From JBOFDK01 sp051656485 (GTDB taxonomy: Bacteria > Bacillota > Clostridia > Lachnospirales > Cellulosilyticaceae): a DNA stretch of 15,814 nucleotides. The notes below the pieces were generated by a model. It searched no databases, was not told the DNA's origin, and was given only the letters and a program-made list of their open reading frames with translations. Position 1 is the stretch's first letter. Each line of letters starts with the position of its first letter. Shown here piece by piece: positions 6,820 through 15,300 of this stretch. Where the stretch lies: assembly GCA_051656485.1 (NCBI GenBank), contig JBOGBZ010000196.1, forward strand, positions 1 to 15,814. The letters are read 5' to 3'. The position numbers were made by a program, and so were the translations under genes.

Positions 6820-7812
6820 CTACAATTTGTAGTAGGATATACAATTTTTCATTTCTTCCAGCCAAGAACCTAAGTCTTCTTCTTCTACATGCTCTTCGTA
6901 GAGCTTTAAAAAATAATCTTTCCATGCTTCATATGTCAATTCTTCTGAGTTTTCTTGCTGCTCCATCTCTGATTCTTGGATGGATACACTCTCCTTTATA
7001 CTTTGTGTACCGCCATAACTTAGCAAGTCTTTGTAGCTTTCATAGAAATTTTTCCAAGTTAGTGCACAAGGATTTTCTCGATACACTTGCCACTTCTTCT
7101 GACACAGTTGCCACCACATGGCATGCATAATGACACGATACCCCGCAAACTCCTTATAAAGTACCTTTAGCCAATGCTCCCCTCTACAAATACTCGTCTC
7201 AATCCATCTTTTGATAGGGAATACTTCTACTTTCTTTGTCTTCTGCCATATGAAAAGTGAGGTGATACACGGGATTTGTGCAAGCTCGTAAGGCAGCATG
7301 ACCCGATGCCATAAGCTGATATCCAGTATAAGATGAAAGTATACACCATGCTCTTTTCCTACTCGCCTCAAAATCCCAAAGAAGTCCTCATAGGTAAGTT
7401 GCATTGGCACCGCCGTATAGCAATCCAAAAATAATCCTCTCCCATAACTCTGACCTATAAGTATAAGGATGATTTCTTTTTCTGGCATCTTCTCTATGCC
7501 TTCTACTAAAAAATCCTCAAAGGCCGCTGGATTGGCACATTCCTCCATATATAGTTGCTGTGTCTTAATACCCGCTTCGCCTCCCTCATAGGAATACTCA
7601 TAGACACCTGCGCTTTTAACCCCCTGCATCTCTTCTTTTAGACTTTGGAAACGCTTGTACATAGCAAAACAACTATTGGCAAATATATAGCTTTTGGCAT
7701 AAATCCGCAGCTGTGCATTGCGTATACTATAAACCTCATTCATCTCTTCTTCTAACCGCTCTGCAATTTCTGAGTTTCCTGCACCATAGATCATCATTTG
7801 ATACTTCTCCAT
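6820..7812 (-). CDS. Uncharacterised protein resembling a clostripain (C11) fold without catalytic residues
   Basis: I do not recognise a named family at once, but several blocks line up with C11/clostripain cysteine peptidases. The N-terminus MIYGAGNSEIAERLEEEMNE (7-26) resembles the family's opening strand and helix. PAAFEDFLVEGIEKMP (95-110) precedes the strand EIILILIGQSYGRG (113-126), where the family has its catalytic His (typically HGGG); here there is Q121-S122. Next comes LTYEDFFGIL, then FHLILDISLWHRVMLPYEL (159-177), where the family has D-x-C-L-M-x-x-x-E; here there is S166. It is therefore probably not an active peptidase. No signal peptide or membrane segment is seen, and the C-terminal 55 residues are acidic. 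The ATG at 7812 has AAGGTGG about eight bases upstream; a GTG four codons earlier sits inside that site. It precedes the SpoIID-like gene by 65 bases. Existence as a gene is fairly sure; the fold assignment is moderate. Confidence 0.7.
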   Translation of the reverse strand: MEKYQMMIYGAGNSEIAERLEEEMNEVYSIRNAQLRIYAKSYIFANSCFAMYKRFQSLKEEMQGVKSAGVYEYSYEGGEAGIKTQQLYMEECANPAAFEDFLVEGIEKMPEKEIILILIGQSYGRGLFLDCYTAVPMQLTYEDFFGILRRVGKEHGVYFHLILDISLWHRVMLPYELAQIPCITSLFIWQKTKKVEVFPIKRWIETSICRGEHWLKVLYKEFAGYRVIMHAMWWQLCQKKWQVYRENPCALTWKNFYESYKDLLSYGGTQSIKESVSIQESEMEQQENSEELTYEAWKDYFLKLYEEHVEEEDLGSWLEEMKNCISYYKL

Positions 7813-7878
7813 AGGCCTACCCACCTTTTGCGTTTTTTATAGTATATGCGTGTTTGTCCATCTGCTAGAACTTCTATG

Positions 7879-7915
7879 AAAAAAGAGGGCGTGGCTTATT
7901 GCCACTCTCCCTCTT
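7879..7915 (-). terminator. Rho-independent terminator of the Bfd-like gene, overlapping its stop codon
   Basis: Read on the minus strand, AAGAGGG (7915-7909) pairs with CCCTCTT (7889-7883). An inner GTGGC/GCCAC stem (7905-7901 with 7895-7891) closes a 5-base loop, and a run of T follows to 7879. The TAA stop codon (7898-7896) lies in the hairpin loop, so the last codons form part of the stem. Confidence 0.85.
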
Positions 7916-8117
7916 CGTATGCTTTGATGAGATTTTGTATTTTCTCGCTACATCTATGCCCTTTACAGCCGCCTTGTGTCGCTCCAGTAGCGGTAGCAAT
8001 CTCTCCTAATGTTCTCTTTCCTTCACGTATATGCTCTTTAATTGTAGCTGCTGTTATGCCTCTACAAATACACACCTTTTGTAATTTATCTTTTATTTCT
8101 TGTGGAATACCATCCAT
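7896..8117 (-). CDS. Bfd-like [2Fe-2S]-binding domain protein
   Basis: Small iron-sulfur protein of 73 residues made only of the BFD-like [2Fe-2S] domain (bacterioferritin-associated ferredoxin, also found in NirB and NifU-type proteins). The four cysteine ligands are visible as VCICRGIT (C16, C18) and GGCKGHRC (C51, C56), with the spacing expected for the family. In known cases the domain passes electrons, for example to release iron from bacterioferritin; in clostridia its partner is often unknown. No bacterioferritin gene is in the window. Two ATGs are possible. The one at 8117 has GGAGG seven bases upstream, while the one at 8123 is only one base from GGAGG, so I choose 8117. It has its own terminator, and an A/T palindrome lies upstream. 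Confidence 0.87.
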   Translation of the reverse strand: MDGIPQEIKDKLQKVCICRGITAATIKEHIREGKRTLGEIATATGATQGGCKGHRCSEKIQNLIKAYEEGEWQ

Positions 8118-8143
8118 CTGCATGCCTCCTCTGTAACCAATCG

Positions 8144-8158
8144 ATAATAATTATTATA
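8144..8158 (-). promoter_or_regulatory. Palindrome overlapping a possible -10 box upstream of the Bfd-like gene
   Basis: Bases 8144-8157 form a 14-base perfect palindrome, ATAATAATTATTAT, overlapping a TATAAT on the minus strand (8158-8153). It lies about 27 bases upstream of the start codon. The composition resembles a Fur-type iron box (GATAAT repeats), and Bfd genes are iron-regulated in other bacteria. No good -35 element is present and the region is very AT-rich, so this is only a suggestion. Confidence 0.35.
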
Positions 8159-8210
8159 TAACTTTAATTATATACACTTTCCCTTGCTTTGTATACCCCT
8201 TTTATTGTAC

Positions 8211-8240
8211 AAAAAAAGATGACCTATCTTAGGCCATCTT
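8211..8240 (-). terminator. Rho-independent terminator of the murB-rapZ-yvcK-whiA-crh-like operon
   Basis: Read on the minus strand, an 11-base-pair stem pairs AAGATGGCCTA (8240-8230) with TAGGTCATCTT (8226-8216), with one G-U wobble and a 3-base loop. A run of T continues to 8211. It starts about 11 bases past the stop codon of the HPr/Crh-like gene. Confidence 0.88.
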
Positions 8241-8250
8241 CTGTATACTT

Positions 8251-8517
8251 TTATACTTCAGCTTCTTCTGTACTTAAAAACTTGATAAGCGCATCTGCAG
8301 CTTCTCTTTCATCTTCACCATCTACCATAAGATCTAAGTTTGCACCTTTGATTGATCCTAAAGACATCATTCCCATGATACTTTTTGCATTGACTTGCTT
8401 TTCTTGTACGACTACTGAAATGTGGCTTTCGTATTTACTTGCAATTTGTACAAAAAGTGCTGCTGGTCTTGCTTCTAATCCATTTTTAAGTTGTAAACTA
8501 ACTGTTTCTCTAATCAT
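8251..8517 (-). CDS. HPr family phosphocarrier protein (Crh-like, no His15)
   Basis: An 88-residue HPr-fold protein. The active-site region reads NGLEARPAALFVQ: residue 15, the phosphorylated His of HPr, is Glu. It therefore cannot carry PEP-derived phosphate in the PTS. The regulatory site is kept as S46 in KSIMGMMSLG, the residue phosphorylated by HPr kinase/phosphorylase. Loss of His15 with retention of Ser46 is the pattern of Bacillus subtilis Crh, which has Gln15 and works with CcpA in carbon catabolite repression. Position supports this, because in Bacillus crh is the last gene after rapZ(yvcJ)-yvcK-whiA, as here. Its ATG overlaps the whiA stop codon (ATGA) with AGGAGG nine bases upstream. 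It is the last gene before the terminator. I am sure of the fold; orthology to crh is likely but not proven. Confidence 0.88.
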   Translation of the reverse strand: MIRETVSLQLKNGLEARPAALFVQIASKYESHISVVVQEKQVNAKSIMGMMSLGSIKGANLDLMVDGEDEREAADALIKFLSTEEAEV

Positions 8518-9473
8518 TTTGGTAATCCTCCTCTTTGCTCCCTCATTTGATTGGCTATTTCACTTAGTTTTTTTAATCTATGATTAACTCCTGACTTCCC
8601 AACTGGTGGGTCTAAGAGTTCTCCTAATTCTTTAAGTGTCGCACTTGAATACTCTAAGCGATACCTTGCGATTTGCTCTAGGTTTTCAGGTAGTGACGAA
8701 AGCCCTTGGGTATCTCTAATGTACTCGATGTCTTGAACTTGTCTTACAGCTGCTGAAACAGTTTTTTTGAGGTTTGCCGTTTCGCAGTTGACTAAGCGAT
8801 TCACGTTATTTCTTACTTCTTTCACAATGCGTATATTCTCTAATTCCATAAGTGCTAAATGTGCCCCCATGACATTGAGTAAATCGACAATTTGTGAACC
8901 TTCTTTTAAGTATACCACATAGTGTGCTTTTCTAGTTACTATTTTTGCATCCATCTCTAGACTTTGCATAATTTCTTGTAGAAATTTAGCATGGTCTTCA
9001 TGTTGTGTAACAAACTCAAGATGATACCCTTTCTCGGGGTCGCTTACAGAGCCACCACCTAGAAATGCCCCTCTTAAATACGCTCTCTTACAACAAATAC
9101 TTTGAACTGTTGTCATATCCATGTATTGTCTCAAAAGCATGGACTTATCTTCTGTACTTAAAATACTCGTTGCTAGAAGTACTTTCTTCGCATCCTCTTG
9201 AGCAAGTATCCTAAGCTGGTAGGTTTGCTTCTGCCTACTTCGCTGATTGATAAGAGTAACTTCAGTATTAATATTAAAAGTTTTTTTCAATATTGTAAAG
9301 TATTTTCTAGCAATAGACTCATTTTCTACATGCATCTGTATCTTAAAGCGACTTGTTTCATCTTCAATTTTGCCTGTCATCAATAAAAATGCCCCTATTT
9401 CTGCAATCATACAGTGTCTCGCATCGTTTTCAATAGCTGTAAGTTCTCTTTTTACTTCAGAAGAAAAAGACAT
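8514..9473 (-). CDS. whiA: DNA-binding protein WhiA
   Basis: WhiA (DUF199) is a nucleoid-associated or transcription-factor-like protein needed for sporulation septation in Streptomyces and for normal division and chromosome segregation in Bacillus. This copy has 319 residues. The N-terminal half carries the degenerate LAGLIDADG homing-endonuclease-like domain, seen as RAYLRGAFLGGGSVSDP (about residues 130-146). The C-terminal part carries the helix-turn-helix, around ATLKELGELLDPPVGKSGVN (about 278-297). I start at ATG 9473 (MSFSSEVKREL, the usual WhiA N-terminus), with GAGGGTG upstream. A GTG three codons earlier overlaps that ribosome binding site. It sits between yvcK and the HPr/Crh-like gene and overlaps the latter by four bases, as in many Firmicutes. 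Confidence 0.96.
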   Translation of the reverse strand: MSFSSEVKRELTAIENDARHCMIAEIGAFLLMTGKIEDETSRFKIQMHVENESIARKYFTILKKTFNINTEVTLINQRSRQKQTYQLRILAQEDAKKVLLATSILSTEDKSMLLRQYMDMTTVQSICCKRAYLRGAFLGGGSVSDPEKGYHLEFVTQHEDHAKFLQEIMQSLEMDAKIVTRKAHYVVYLKEGSQIVDLLNVMGAHLALMELENIRIVKEVRNNVNRLVNCETANLKKTVSAAVRQVQDIEYIRDTQGLSSLPENLEQIARYRLEYSSATLKELGELLDPPVGKSGVNHRLKKLSEIANQMREQRGGLPK

Positions 9474-9508
9474 TTTTTTCACCCTCTTTAGATACTTGTC
9501 AATTTATT

Positions 9509-10474
9509 TTATAGTTCATTGAAAATATACTGGGCAAGTTTATCTGAATCATGCCTAATATACTCTTTCTCGTGATTAATACGTACAAGTGGTGCTTCGA
9601 TACAATTAATCGATTCCCATATCGGGTCCTCATCATTTTTTATTAAGCAATGGGCACCGTCCTCCGTATACTTTTTCAAGTATTCTTCAGCAATCGGTTG
9701 ATTATTTACAACCACTGTATCAACAAGCTTACCACCACCATATTGCTCTAAGACACGAATATGGTCTTCTACTGAAAAACCTGTGGTCTCCCCTGGTTGG
9801 CTCATCATATTGGCAATGTAGATTTTGTGTGCTTTTGATTTAGCGATTGCTTTTGCTACTTGGCTTACAAGTAAGTTGGGAATAATACTTGTATAAAGGC
9901 TTCCTGGCCCTAATGTAATGACATCTGCTTCTTCAATCGCTTTGATCACATCTTCTGCGGGAAGTGGCGCTTCTGGTGAAAGTACAATGTCTTTAATGAG
10001 TACGCGTTCTTTCTTGCTGTACTCTACTATTTGTGTCTCACCTTTCACTTGTACGCCATTTTCAAAAGTGGCAATAAGTTCGACGTCCTCTAAAGTTACT
10101 GGCAGTACCTTTCCCGTAATGGCAAGTACATTGCCTGTCACTTGTACAGCTTTTTCAAAGTTACCGCTAAGGTCTGTAAGTGCCGCTAAAAAGAGATTCC
10201 CAAAATTCTGCCCTTTTAATGTACCCTCTTTGAATCGGTATTGCAAAAGGTTTTTCATCATTGGCTCTGTATTTGCCAATGCCACTAAGCAGTTGCGAAT
10301 ATCTCCCGGTGGAATAATGTTCATTTCTTGGCGTAGTACACCTGAACCTCCACCATTATCTGATACCGTAACAATTGCTGTAATATCTGTCGTATGCTTC
10401 TTGATTCCGCGTAGCATCGTTGAAAGTCCTGTGCCGCCACCTATAGCGACTACTTTTTTTGGTGTGGTGTTCAT
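9509..10474 (-). CDS. yvcK: Gluconeogenesis factor YvcK/GlmR (UPF0052/CofD-like)
   Basis: A 321-residue cytoplasmic protein with a CofD-like nucleotide-binding fold. In Bacillus and Listeria the homologue (YvcK/GlmR) binds UDP-GlcNAc and supports carbon flow into cell-wall precursors, being needed on gluconeogenic carbon sources. Visible motifs are GGGTGLS at 12-18, SDNGGGSG at 38-45, the IPPGDIRNCLVALAN block at 53-67 and LGPGSLYTSIIPNLLV in the second half. The ATG lies one base past the rapZ stop codon, with GAGGT inside the end of rapZ, so the two are coupled. Its place beside murB fits a role linking metabolism and peptidoglycan synthesis. It is distinguished from CofD of coenzyme F420 synthesis by its gene context. 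Confidence 0.95.
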   Translation of the reverse strand: MNTTPKKVVAIGGGTGLSTMLRGIKKHTTDITAIVTVSDNGGGSGVLRQEMNIIPPGDIRNCLVALANTEPMMKNLLQYRFKEGTLKGQNFGNLFLAALTDLSGNFEKAVQVTGNVLAITGKVLPVTLEDVELIATFENGVQVKGETQIVEYSKKERVLIKDIVLSPEAPLPAEDVIKAIEEADVITLGPGSLYTSIIPNLLVSQVAKAIAKSKAHKIYIANMMSQPGETTGFSVEDHIRVLEQYGGGKLVDTVVVNNQPIAEEYLKKYTEDGAHCLIKNDEDPIWESINCIEAPLVRINHEKEYIRHDSDKLAQYIFNEL

Positions 10475-10475
10475 A

Positions 10476-11348
10476 CTATTTACCTCGTTTACTGTCTTTA
10501 TCTATATCTCTATGCTGAATAGTTACTGCATTACCACTTTTTTCAAGAAATTCATGGAGTTCATTGGCAATAACGACTGAACGGTGCTTTCCTCCCGTAC
10601 AGCCAATGCCAATGACCAATTGATTTTTTCCTTCTTTCTCATAGTGTGGTATGAGAAAGCTTATCATATCTTTTAATTTTTCTACAAATTCTCGGGTAAC
10701 ATCAAAACTCATGACAAAGTCTTTGATTTTTTCATCATTGCCTGTTAATGGCCTAAGCACTGGGTCATAATACGGGTTCGGTGCAAATCTTACATCGTAG
10801 ATCAAGTCTGCATCGATTGGAATGCCGTATTTAAACCCAAATACGACGATTGTTATCATCAGGTTTTTAAAGGTTTTATTGGTGTGATAAATATTGTATA
10901 GCACATCACGTACGTCTTTTGGCAAAATATGTGTGGTATCAATAATATAGTCTGCACGTTTTTTGACTTCGCGTAAGATAAGCCTTTCTTTTTCGATACC
11001 TTCATTGATGCGTTCATTACGTGCTAAAGGATGCATTCTTCTTGTCTCTTTATAGCGTTTAATGAGCATTTCTTCTGAACAATCTAAGAAGATAATTTGA
11101 TAGGAATAGCCTTTATCTCTAAGCATTGTCAAACTTGTGAATAGGTCATCAAACAAGATGCCGCCTCTTATATCTATCCCTAATACCACTTTATCGTAAT
11201 GTTGCTTTTTATCGCCTATAAGCTCTGCAAAATTTGGAATGAGAGTTGGTGGTAAATTATCGACACAGTAATATCCCATGTCTTCAAAATAATTAATTGC
11301 TGTACTTTTGCCAGCTCCTGACATACCTGTTACTATTATAAATTCCAT
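10476..11348 (-). CDS. rapZ: RNase adapter / nucleotide-binding protein RapZ (YvcJ)
   Basis: P-loop protein of 290 residues that binds and hydrolyses nucleotides. In Escherichia coli RapZ guides small RNA GlmZ to RNase E and so controls GlmS and amino-sugar supply. In Firmicutes the homologue YvcJ is known as a GTPase/ATPase of less clear role. Visible motifs are Walker A GMSGAGKS at 8-15, the YYCVDNLPPTLI block at 26-37, and the conserved C-terminal CTGGKHRSV motif. Upstream in-frame GTG at 11363 would add five residues, but ATG 11348 has GGTGGAG about nine bases upstream and gives the usual MEFIIVTGMSGAGKS start. It follows murB by 52 bases with no terminator between and is one base from yvcK. 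Confidence 0.95.
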   Translation of the reverse strand: MEFIIVTGMSGAGKSTAINYFEDMGYYCVDNLPPTLIPNFAELIGDKKQHYDKVVLGIDIRGGILFDDLFTSLTMLRDKGYSYQIIFLDCSEEMLIKRYKETRRMHPLARNERINEGIEKERLILREVKKRADYIIDTTHILPKDVRDVLYNIYHTNKTFKNLMITIVVFGFKYGIPIDADLIYDVRFAPNPYYDPVLRPLTGNDEKIKDFVMSFDVTREFVEKLKDMISFLIPHYEKEGKNQLVIGIGCTGGKHRSVVIANELHEFLEKSGNAVTIQHRDIDKDSKRGK

Positions 11349-11400
11349 TATGTTTATCTCCACCTGTCCTTCCCGACGCCTAATCCCTTGTGTACTGTTT

Positions 11401-12309
11401 CTAGCCTAATATTTTTACTTCTGGCTCTAGTGTCACGCCATACTGTCTCTTTACTTCCTCTTGTACATAGTTTATAAGCATTAATACATCTTTGCAAGTA
11501 GCATTTCCTGTATTAATGACAAACCCACAATGTTTATCGGATACACGTGCACCACCTATCTGGTGTCCTCTTAAGCCACTATCCATAATGAGTTTACCTG
11601 CGAAGTAACCTTCAGGGCGTTTGAAAGTACTACCTGCACTTGGATACTCTAGTGGCTGCTTATCTTTACGTCTTCCCATTAAGTCCTTCATATAGTTTCC
11701 GATTGTTTCTTTATCGCCTGCTTGAAGTTTAATGGTAGCACGTACCACTGTGTAGCCTTCATCTGTGATAAGGCTATGTCTATATCTTAAATTTAACGCA
11801 TCTTTTGATATCGTAACCACTTGCCCTTCATGGTCGATAATGGTGGCATCAACGAGTACGTCTTTCATCTCTCCACCATAAGCACCTGCATTCATCGCCA
11901 CTGCTCCACCTAGTGTCCCTGGAATGCCATGTGCGAACTCAAAGCCTGCTAAACCATGTTCTAACGCTTCTTTTGCGATACGTGAAAGAAGTGCCCCTGC
12001 TTCTGCTGTTATACAGTCACCTTTTACTTCAATCGCTGCTAAATTTTTGTATACTTCTATAACGACACCTTCTAGTCCTTCATCTGGTACCAGAAGATTA
12101 CTTCCATTCCCCATTACATAGTAGGGTATATTGTTTGTCTTACATATATGAATGGCTGCCCCAAGTTCTTCCACACTAGCTGGTGATACAAAGAACGTTG
12201 CTGGCCCACCGATTTTAAAGGTCGTATGTTGTGCCATGACCTCGTTTTCTTTGATATTATGTGGCGCTATTTTTTCAGCTAATAATGCTTTAATGTGTTG
12301 TCTCTCCAT
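11401..12309 (-). CDS. murB: UDP-N-acetylenolpyruvoylglucosamine reductase MurB
   Basis: FAD enzyme that reduces UDP-GlcNAc-enolpyruvate to UDP-MurNAc with NADPH, the second committed step of peptidoglycan synthesis in the cytoplasm. The 302-residue length fits the shorter type II MurB. The FAD-binding part shows FKIGGPA at 31-37, GNGSNLLV at 67-74 and GIPGTLGGAVAMNAGAYG at 128-145. Catalytic residues are visible: R176 in LRYRHS, S227 in PSAGSTFKRP and E297 in LEPEV at the C-terminus. ATG has AAGGAG eight bases upstream. It heads the operon with rapZ, yvcK, whiA and the Crh-like gene, a common clostridial order. Confidence 0.97.
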   Translation of the reverse strand: MERQHIKALLAEKIAPHNIKENEVMAQHTTFKIGGPATFFVSPASVEELGAAIHICKTNNIPYYVMGNGSNLLVPDEGLEGVVIEVYKNLAAIEVKGDCITAEAGALLSRIAKEALEHGLAGFEFAHGIPGTLGGAVAMNAGAYGGEMKDVLVDATIIDHEGQVVTISKDALNLRYRHSLITDEGYTVVRATIKLQAGDKETIGNYMKDLMGRRKDKQPLEYPSAGSTFKRPEGYFAGKLIMDSGLRGHQIGGARVSDKHCGFVINTGNATCKDVLMLINYVQEEVKRQYGVTLEPEVKILG

Positions 12310-12345
12310 CGTTTCTACTCCTTGGCCTCTGGCCTCTTATTCATT

Positions 12346-12351
12346 ATTATA
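12346..12351 (-). promoter_or_regulatory. Possible -10 element of the murB operon promoter
   Basis: A perfect TATAAT on the minus strand lies 36 bases upstream of the murB ATG, in the 82-base gap after sbcC. The hexamer 17 bases upstream (TTACTA) matches the -35 consensus poorly. I see no hairpin with a T run to end sbcC transcripts in this gap, so the operon may also receive read-through from sbcCD. Confidence 0.4.
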
Positions 12352-12391
12352 ATATACATTATTTTAAGTAGTAATGATAGTATTTTTTGTG

Positions 12392-15300
12392 CTATACCCT
12401 AAAGGCTGCATGACTACCTTTCTTCGTGCTTATAATCTCTAGCCTTGCTGGTATTTGTTCTCTCAGTTCACGTACATGGGATATGATTCCAACTAATCTT
12501 CCTGTGTCTTGTAAGCCTAAGAGTACCTTAATCGCCATTTCTAAAGATTCTTCATCCAGCGTTCCAAAACCTTCATCGATAAACATCGTATCAAGAGTTG
12601 CCGCTCCTGCTAATCTAGAGATTACATCTGCAAGGCCTAAAGCTAACGCTAGTGCTGCCATAAAGCTTTCTCCACCTGATAACGTATTGACTGGTCGTAC
12701 TTCCCCTACATAGTTATCAATGACTGCGATATCCAGTCCTGCTTGGGCATTTTTTCTCTTTAAATCATCTGTTCGGAAAAGCTCATAACGTGACGAAGTC
12801 ATTGGGCGTAATTTTTGATTAGCACTTTCTAGCACTTCGTCAAAGATACTACTTTGAATATAGCGTTCAAAAGATAAGCCTTTTGTGTTTTTGCCTTTCG
12901 CGAGCATCGTCATACGGCTCACTAATTGCTGTTCTTTTAATACTTCTTCATTGGTCGTATAAAGTGCCTCTAATGTATCACATTGTTTGGTGTACTCAGT
13001 CACTTGGCTTTCTAAGGTATTCTTCGCTAGCTGAATCTGCTCTTTCGCCTCTGTACTTTCTCTAAACTTTTCTTGAAGCTCCTCCACAAGGGTACTATCA
13101 AAGTCCTTCACCGTTTCTTGGATTTCTTCATAAGCAGCCTCTACGATTGCTCGCTTTGTGGTGTAGTCTTGTAGTTCTTCTGTATGGGTCACTTGTTGCC
13201 TAAGCACTTCTTTTAAAGCCTCGTATACCGACTCTTCTTCTACCCCTAATGTTTGTTTGGTCTGACTAAAGCTTTCCTTCTTAAGCTTGTACTCTTTTTC
13301 TTGTACACCATAGTCTTTTTCATTGACTTCTAGGAGAGTTTCATAGCGTGCCACTTCTAGCATCAGTTTCTCTAGGCGCTCCGTTACCGCTGTTTTTTCA
13401 GCCTCAAATGCCTGGCGTTCTTTTTGGATCGTCTCAAGTCTTCCGTAAAGTGCTTCTTTTTCTTGGAATGCTGGTGGCAGTTCTTTTGTGATGGCTTCTA
13501 TTTTGGTTTGTAATGCCATCGCCTGAAGCTGAAGGGCATTTTTTTCCTCCATAAGCTTTTGCAGCTCTTTCTTCTCTTCCTCTAACTTTTCTTTACTTTG
13601 CTGAAGGTTTTCTTGGAGCTTTTGAAGGTGTTGGAGTGTTTTCTTATCTTCTTCTAATTGAAGGATAAGCTGCTGCTGATAGTCTTTCGTTAGTACTTCT
13701 CCTGTATTTAGATTGCTTTCTATGAGTTGTGCTTCTATCTTTTTCTGTGTTGCTTCGATCATTTCTTTAAGCTTGATCCCGTATTCTTTTTCCTTTTCTT
13801 GCTGCTGCTCTTTTTGGATGATTTGTGTACGCAGTGCCGTTAAGGTTTTTTCTTTCTCTTTAAGTTGCTCTGCTGAGACGACGCCTTCATGAGACTCTGC
13901 CTTCTTCGGATGATGGGTTGACCCACATACTGGGCATGCTGCCCCTTCTTCAAGCTTATCTGCTAGTTGTACAGCTTGTCCTAGCATCCAGCTCTCAAAA
14001 AGCGTATCATAGGCATCCTTATGCGCTATCTCCATTTGCTTAAGTTCTGTAATTTGGGTGCGAAGTATGACGAACTGATTTCTGGTTTCTTGGATTTCTT
14101 TTTGCTTTTCTTCTATCTCTACCTGGCGTTCTAAGATACCACCTACTTTTCCTAGAAGCACTTGTGTATCAGTCATGCTTTTCATAAGGTGTTCTTTTTT
14201 GCCTAGCTCTTCTTCGCCTTCTTTTAACGCTTCTGTGCGTTTTATCATGCCACTTTCCACAGTGGCTATCTTTTCTGTGATCTGCTTCACAGTTTGTTCG
14301 ATGCGCTGATAGTTGTTCTTGTCTTCTGCTAACGACTCTACACGTTGTCTATAACTTTCAAGGTGTTGGTATTCTTTGGTTAGTTCCTCTATATGCCCCT
14401 CACCTGCTAGTAAGCTTTCTTTCTTTTCTTTCCATATACCAAAGGTTTCTGTAAGCTGTGCCTTTTTCACTTTAGCATCTTCTATCACTTGATTTAAGTG
14501 CTTGAGACTACTTTCTGCTGTCTGTAGACTTTCTTCTAGCACTACAAGCGGTGCTATTTGATTGGCTTTTTCTAGCTGTTCTTTGAGCCTTTGGTACTTA
14601 GGTTCTTCTTCTTTAAATGCTGTTAATTGCTTCTCATAAGCTAATTTTTTTGTATAGTTATTTTGTTTCTCTGTAGCTTCTATGAGTTGTTTTTGGAGTA
14701 CTTCTAATTGTTGTTTAAGATTCTTGATTTTTACGGTTTGATGCGCAATCGTTTCATTTTTTGTAACTTTCATTTCGCCTAGAAGCTGGATGACTTCTTT
14801 GGCATTACCGATTACTTTTGTTTCTTTATATTGTTGTAACGTCTCATGCCCCTCGTGGTCAATGGCGTCTAGAATCGTTCCATAACTATGTGCCTTTTCT
14901 TTCACTTGGTCTGTTAGGCGGGCATTGATTTGTTCTAAGTTTTTTTCCATGCTTTGATAAATACCTGTCTCAAAGATATCTTGAAGAATCTTTTGTCTTT
15001 CAACGCTTGGTGCTGTAAGGAGTTCACGGAATTTATTTTGTGCAATCATAATGACTTGTCTGAACTGATTGATATTGAAAGTGAGTAACTCCTGGATTTT
15101 GCGTTCCACTTCCACAGGTTTTGCAGCAAGTAGGACATAATCTTCCCCACTTTTTTGGTATAGCGTAGCTCTTGTTTCTTCCGTTGTGGTGCCTTCTCCT
15201 CTTTTTTTAGGGCGTTCAAAACGAGGTGATCTGGTGATTTTGTATTCATTTTCTCGGATGCTAAAGATAAGCTCTACTTCTGCCCCTTCATCTTCCTTGG

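Noticed and set aside
6820..6832. 13-base inverted repeat CTACAA-T-TTGTAG at the end of the pseudo-clostripain gene as a terminator
   Set aside because: The arms leave almost no loop, the stem is A/T-rich and the following T run is short and interrupted. It overlaps coding sequence and is most likely chance.
9483..9508. TTGACA in the yvcK-whiA gap as a separate promoter for whiA
   Set aside because: There is no -10-like hexamer 16-18 bases downstream; that position is the whiA ribosome binding site and an A run. Cotranscription is simpler.
9918..10580. Open reading frame of 220 codons on the plus strand, opposite yvcK and the end of rapZ
   Set aside because: It is Ser/Thr/Pro-rich with no recognisable domain and lies wholly antisense to two well-conserved genes, so it is a shadow of their codon use.
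12310..12345. GGCC-AGA-GGCC in the murB leader as a regulatory hairpin
   Set aside because: Four base pairs with a 3-base loop and no T run; GGCC is itself a palindrome, so this is weak evidence.
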